A model generated the notes under the pieces. That model was not told the DNA's origin and ran no database searches. It saw only the letters and a program-made list of their open reading frames with translations. The position numbers were made by a program, and so were the translations under genes. A DNA stretch of 7,344 nucleotides from Capsulimonas sp. (GTDB taxonomy: Bacteria; Armatimonadota; Armatimonadia; Armatimonadales; Capsulimonadaceae), in the NCBI GenBank assembly GCA_025963815.1, contig JAOQAA010000460.1:1-7344 (forward strand). The letters are read 5' to 3'. Of the stretch, positions 5,109-7,344 are shown in pieces. The stretch's first letter is position 1. Each line of letters opens with the position of its first letter.

Positions 5109-5909
5109 GTGAATAAACAAATAATGGGCGCTTTCTTTTTGTGTCTTGCTCTTTGGACGCCTGCGGGCGCTCAAGGGCAGCGACTGAATCTAGTTGCGAA
5201 GAGCGGCTTGATGAACATTGCTCCCCCATCACCCGCACAGATTGCGACTTTCAATCAAATCGCTTCTCTCGATAATGCGGCGGCGGCCTATTTGGATCAA
5301 GGGAAATACGTCGCCGCGGAGGCTAATGCGCGGCGTTCGGTTTCACTAGGCGTCAGCTCTGGCAAAGGGCAGGAATTGTTAGCCGAGGCGCTGAACGCGG
5401 AGGGCAAGTCCAAGGAAGCTCTGAAAGTCTATCGACAGATTGCCGCGCAAGGGGGCCAATTTCCACGCAATATGCTGCCCTACGCTTTGCTGCTGCTGAA
5501 GGCGGGGCAGTGGAAAGAGGCCGTTTCCGCTTACAATACGATGCTGCCATTTTTGAGCTATGGCGAACTGGTTCAGGCGAATACGCACTTCTCGCCCAAT
5601 AACCCCGACCCGGTAGAACTGGCGACGGCGATACACATCGGCCTCGGTCTTACTTATGTGTCTTCCGCCAGCTGGGGCGGGCATTCTCGTAAGGATCGGG
5701 CCATGATGGAGTTCGATCAGGCCCTTCGCTTGCAGCCGGCGTCCGCCCTGACGAACTACTATTACGGATTTGGCTGGAAGCAGCTTGACCCAAACGACGC
5801 GATGAAGAAGCGGCAAGTCGTAAAGGCTAAGGCTGCTCTGCAAAAAGCGGCTTCCCTTGGGAACAGCAGCGTGAAAAAGGCTGTGGATAGACTGAACAGC
5901 CCCTATTGA
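5109..5909 (+). CDS. Exported tetratricopeptide-repeat (TPR) protein
   Basis: The 266-residue protein starts at GTG 5109, chosen because AGGA (5098-5101) lies seven bases upstream; the in-frame ATG at 5124 is too far from it. Residues 1-21 form a signal peptide (Lys3, hydrophobic IMGAFFLCLALW, then A-G-A cleavage before Gln22), so the mature protein is periplasmic or extracellular. The rest is mostly helical TPR-like pairs: about 54-81 (AYLDQGKYVAAEANARRSV), 88-115 (LLAEALNAEGKSKEALKVY), 122-146 (LLLLKAGQWKEAVSAYNTM), 172-210 ending AMMEFDQALRLQP, and 213-250 ending KAALQKAASLG. The fourth unit is broken by an insertion around SSASWGGHSRKD. TPRs bind partner proteins; no enzymatic motif is seen and the partner is unknown. 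The gene is divergent from the prepilin gene across a 300-base region and ends 12 bases from the convergent threonine aldolase gene. A LacI-type site sits at its promoter. Confidence 0.85.
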   Translation: MNKQIMGAFFLCLALWTPAGAQGQRLNLVAKSGLMNIAPPSPAQIATFNQIASLDNAAAAYLDQGKYVAAEANARRSVSLGVSSGKGQELLAEALNAEGKSKEALKVYRQIAAQGGQFPRNMLPYALLLLKAGQWKEAVSAYNTMLPFLSYGELVQANTHFSPNNPDPVELATAIHIGLGLTYVSSASWGGHSRKDRAMMEFDQALRLQPASALTNYYYGFGWKQLDPNDAMKKRQVVKAKAALQKAASLGNSSVKKAVDRLNSPY

Positions 5910-5921
5910 TCGCCAGAGCAA

Positions 5922-6950
5922 TTAGGAGGCTAAGGCGCGGCGGATCGCCGCCACGAACTCGGCGACATCGTCCTCGGTCGTGTCGAACGAGCAGACCCAG
6001 CGTACTTCGTTCCGGGTCGCCTCCCAGGTATAGAATGAAAATTCCGATTGGAGCGTCTCAATGGCTTCGGCCGGCAGCACGGCGAATACGGCGTTCGCCT
6101 GAACGTCCTGCGTCACCGTGACGCCGGGGATTTGACGGACTTGATCTCCCAGCAGCTTCGCCATTCCGTTTGCATGCCGAGCGCTTTGCAGCCACAGATC
6201 GTTCTCTAAAATTGCCGTAAACTGCGTGGAGAGAAAGCGCATCTTGGAGGCGAGCTGCATGGCCTGCTTGCGCAGATAGGGCGCGGATTTGGCGAGTTCT
6301 TCGTGGAAGACAAGCAGGGCCTCTCCGAACATCAGGCCATTTTTCGTGCCGCCGAATGTGAGAACGTCGATGCCTGCGTCCACCGAGATCTCTCGGAGAC
6401 TGGCGCCCAGGCTCGCCGCCGCGTTGGCGAATCGTGCGCCGTCCATATAGAGATAGCAGCCGTGCCCGTGCGCGTAATCGGCGAGCGCCCGGATTTCAGG
6501 AACGGTATAAACGGTTCCCACCTCAGTTGCCTGCGTAATCGAGATCACTTTGGGCTGCACGTGGTGAACGTCGCCGAACCCATGCATGTGGCGTTCGACA
6601 AGCTCGGGCGTCAGCTTGCCGTCGGGAGTAGGGACTGTCAGCAATTTGCACCCGGTAAATCGCTCCGGCGCCCCGCACTCGTCCACATGGATATGGGAGT
6701 TTTCCGAGCAGATCACCGCCTCATAAGAACGCAGCAGCGTTTGAAGGCCGATGACATTACCGCCCGTGCCGTTAAAAACGAAGAAGGGGTGGCACGACTC
6801 GCCGAAGTGCGCCTTGACCGCCCCTTCAGCTTCACGCGTATAGTCATCATCACCGTAGCCCCGCGTATGCCCACTGTTCGCTCGAACCATCGCCGCCAAA
6901 ATGGCGGGATGCACCCCCGCGTTATTATCGCTCGCAAATCCTCGCTTCAT
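5922..6950 (-). CDS. ltaE: Low-specificity L-threonine aldolase
   Basis: This 342-residue pyridoxal-phosphate enzyme of fold type I splits L-threonine and L-allo-threonine into glycine and acetaldehyde in the cytoplasm. It resembles the Pseudomonas type more than the E. coli type, as I recall those sequences: FASDNNAGVHP (5-15), GYGDDDYT (31-38), FNGTGGN (59-65, phosphate binding), HIHVDECGAPE (86-96, with the His that stacks on the cofactor), SITQATEVGTVY (137-148), MDGARF (169-174, Asp170 to the pyridine nitrogen) and LTFGGTKNG (197-205), where Lys203 should form the Schiff base. The later RKQAMQLASKMRFLS segment also fits. Length is normal and all key residues are present, so the gene appears intact. 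ATG 6950 has an excellent GGAGG six bases upstream. It stands alone: convergent with the TPR gene and divergent from the GH16-like gene. Confidence 0.95.
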   Translation of the reverse strand: MKRGFASDNNAGVHPAILAAMVRANSGHTRGYGDDDYTREAEGAVKAHFGESCHPFFVFNGTGGNVIGLQTLLRSYEAVICSENSHIHVDECGAPERFTGCKLLTVPTPDGKLTPELVERHMHGFGDVHHVQPKVISITQATEVGTVYTVPEIRALADYAHGHGCYLYMDGARFANAAASLGASLREISVDAGIDVLTFGGTKNGLMFGEALLVFHEELAKSAPYLRKQAMQLASKMRFLSTQFTAILENDLWLQSARHANGMAKLLGDQVRQIPGVTVTQDVQANAVFAVLPAEAIETLQSEFSFYTWEATRNEVRWVCSFDTTEDDVAEFVAAIRRALAS

Positions 6951-6986
6951 TCGTGTCCTCCGTAGGTGTTATACAGCATAAACAGG

Positions 6987-7016
6987 AATATAATGTTACA
7001 AGGAACCATGTGTGAA
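6987..7016 (-). promoter_or_regulatory. Candidate promoter of the threonine aldolase gene
   Basis: On the minus strand, TTCACA (7016-7011) and TATATT (6992-6987) each have one mismatch to the sigma-70 boxes and are 18 bases apart. Transcription would start near 6980, about 30 bases before the ATG. The -10 box overlaps that proposed for the divergent gene. Confidence 0.45.
6989..6994 (+). promoter_or_regulatory. Candidate -10 box of the GH16-like gene
   Basis: A perfect TATAAT lies 53 bases before the ATG at 7048 on the plus strand. No good -35 box is found 16-18 bases upstream, so the promoter may need an activator or may not be real. Start of transcription would be near 7001. Confidence 0.35.
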
Positions 7017-7047
7017 TCGCGCCGATTGTGCGACAGGAGACCTCGTC

Positions 7048-7344
7048 ATGTCCAAGTTCAAGTTCGCATCCGCACTGCTTCTCGGCGCGGCGTATCTCAG
7101 CTTCAGCAGCGCGGCGCGCGCCGCCGTTCCCGGGCCGCTTAATCCCAAGCACCAATCGGTATTCGTTCAGGACTTCACCCAGATGAAGACGTTGGCCGTG
7201 GCGCCGCATTTGATCGGGAAGGGAACCTGGATCGCGCATACGCCTTCGTACTCGGACTGGTTTGCGTTTGCGGATCCCAGCGGCGATGGTGATCCGTTTA
7301 GCCTCAAAGGCGGCTATCTCACCATTCGTGTGCAAAAAGACGGC
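7048..7344 (+). CDS. Secreted glycoside hydrolase family 16-like protein (5' part only)
   Basis: The frame is open for 99 codons from ATG 7048 to the window end without a stop, so the catalytic region is missing. AGGAG (7035-7039) lies eight bases before the ATG. Residues 1-25 are a signal peptide: Lys3 and Lys5, hydrophobic ASALLLGAAYLSF, then A-R-A before Ala26. The mature start has VFVQDFTQM (38-46), GTWIAHTPSYSDWFAF (59-74), a possible calcium-binding-like DPSGDGDPF (76-84) and GGYLTIRVQKDG (88-99). The order G-T-W, H-T-P, D-W, P-F-S, then G-Y-L-T-I is what I recall from the first strands of GH16 (laminarinase/agarase-like) sandwiches. The E-x-D-x-(x)-E catalytic motif would lie beyond the window, so activity cannot be judged. 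It is divergent from ltaE with 97 bases between starts. Confidence 0.75.
   Translation, partial: MSKFKFASALLLGAAYLSFSSAARAAVPGPLNPKHQSVFVQDFTQMKTLAVAPHLIGKGTWIAHTPSYSDWFAFADPSGDGDPFSLKGGYLTIRVQKDG

Noticed and set aside
5379..5921. 180-residue minus-strand ORF reaching into the gap after ltaE
   Set aside because: It is a shadow of the TPR gene; it has no domain, and the TPR frame has a signal peptide, repeats and a ribosome site.
6473..6541. Two further CGTAATCG half-sites in ltaE (6473-6480, 6534-6541)
   Set aside because: Neither is followed by a matching half-site; both fall out of ordinary codons. They are kept as counter-evidence for the operator idea.
6303..6965. 220-residue plus-strand ORF
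   Set aside because: It is antisense to the complete threonine aldolase, which has its catalytic lysine and cofactor motifs.
7111..7124. 14-base GC palindrome GCGGCGCGCGCCGC
   Set aside because: It encodes the Ala/Arg-rich end of a signal peptide with GC-rich codons and is likely by chance.

Overview
The window looks like a chromosomal segment of a GC-rich, free-living saprophytic bacterium, most likely Armatimonadota (Capsulimonas-like). The clearest lineage marker is the prepilin-like protein at 3945-4808. Its [19 protein letters not shown] start, the following [19 protein letters not shown] stretch and its H-X9-DG box are typical of the many such proteins in that phylum. This placement comes from family recall, not from a search. 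I see no tRNA, rRNA, CRISPR array, transposase or phage gene.

Layout from left to right: (1) the 5' part of a secreted protein with a carbohydrate-binding-like domain, minus strand, running off the left edge; (2) a divergent LacI-family regulator, plus strand, behind a near-consensus sigma-70 promoter; (3) a 155-base gap holding an alternating CCCCAGAATTGGGG-type inverted repeat; (4) three minus-strand genes read in the order prepilin-like protein, xylose-isomerase-like TIM-barrel protein, Gfo/Idh/MocA oxidoreductase, with gaps of about 30 bases; (5) a 300-base intergenic region with a full-consensus promoter and a structured leader for the prepilin gene, plus a LacI/PurR-type operator candidate in front of (6) an exported TPR protein on the plus strand; (7) a convergent low-specificity L-threonine aldolase gene, minus strand; (8) a divergent, right-truncated secreted glycoside hydrolase family 16-like gene.

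Functionally the window reads as sugar and polysaccharide use. Secreted carbohydrate-active proteins lie at both edges, with a sugar-responsive type of regulator and a TIM-barrel isomerase/epimerase plus dehydrogenase pair that probably processes an oxidised sugar or polyol between them. The threonine aldolase and TPR protein are not obviously linked to this.

The observations most worth following are non-coding. A 24-base perfect palindrome with a LacI-type core (CGTAATCGATTACG) lies inside the TIM-barrel gene, and a related 16-base site (TCGTAATCGTTTGCGA) lies at the TPR promoter. A hairpin-rich leader with an anti-Shine-Dalgarno stretch precedes the prepilin gene. The alternating inverted repeat after lacI may belong to a dispersed family. 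None is proven, and the decisive computations are named with each finding.
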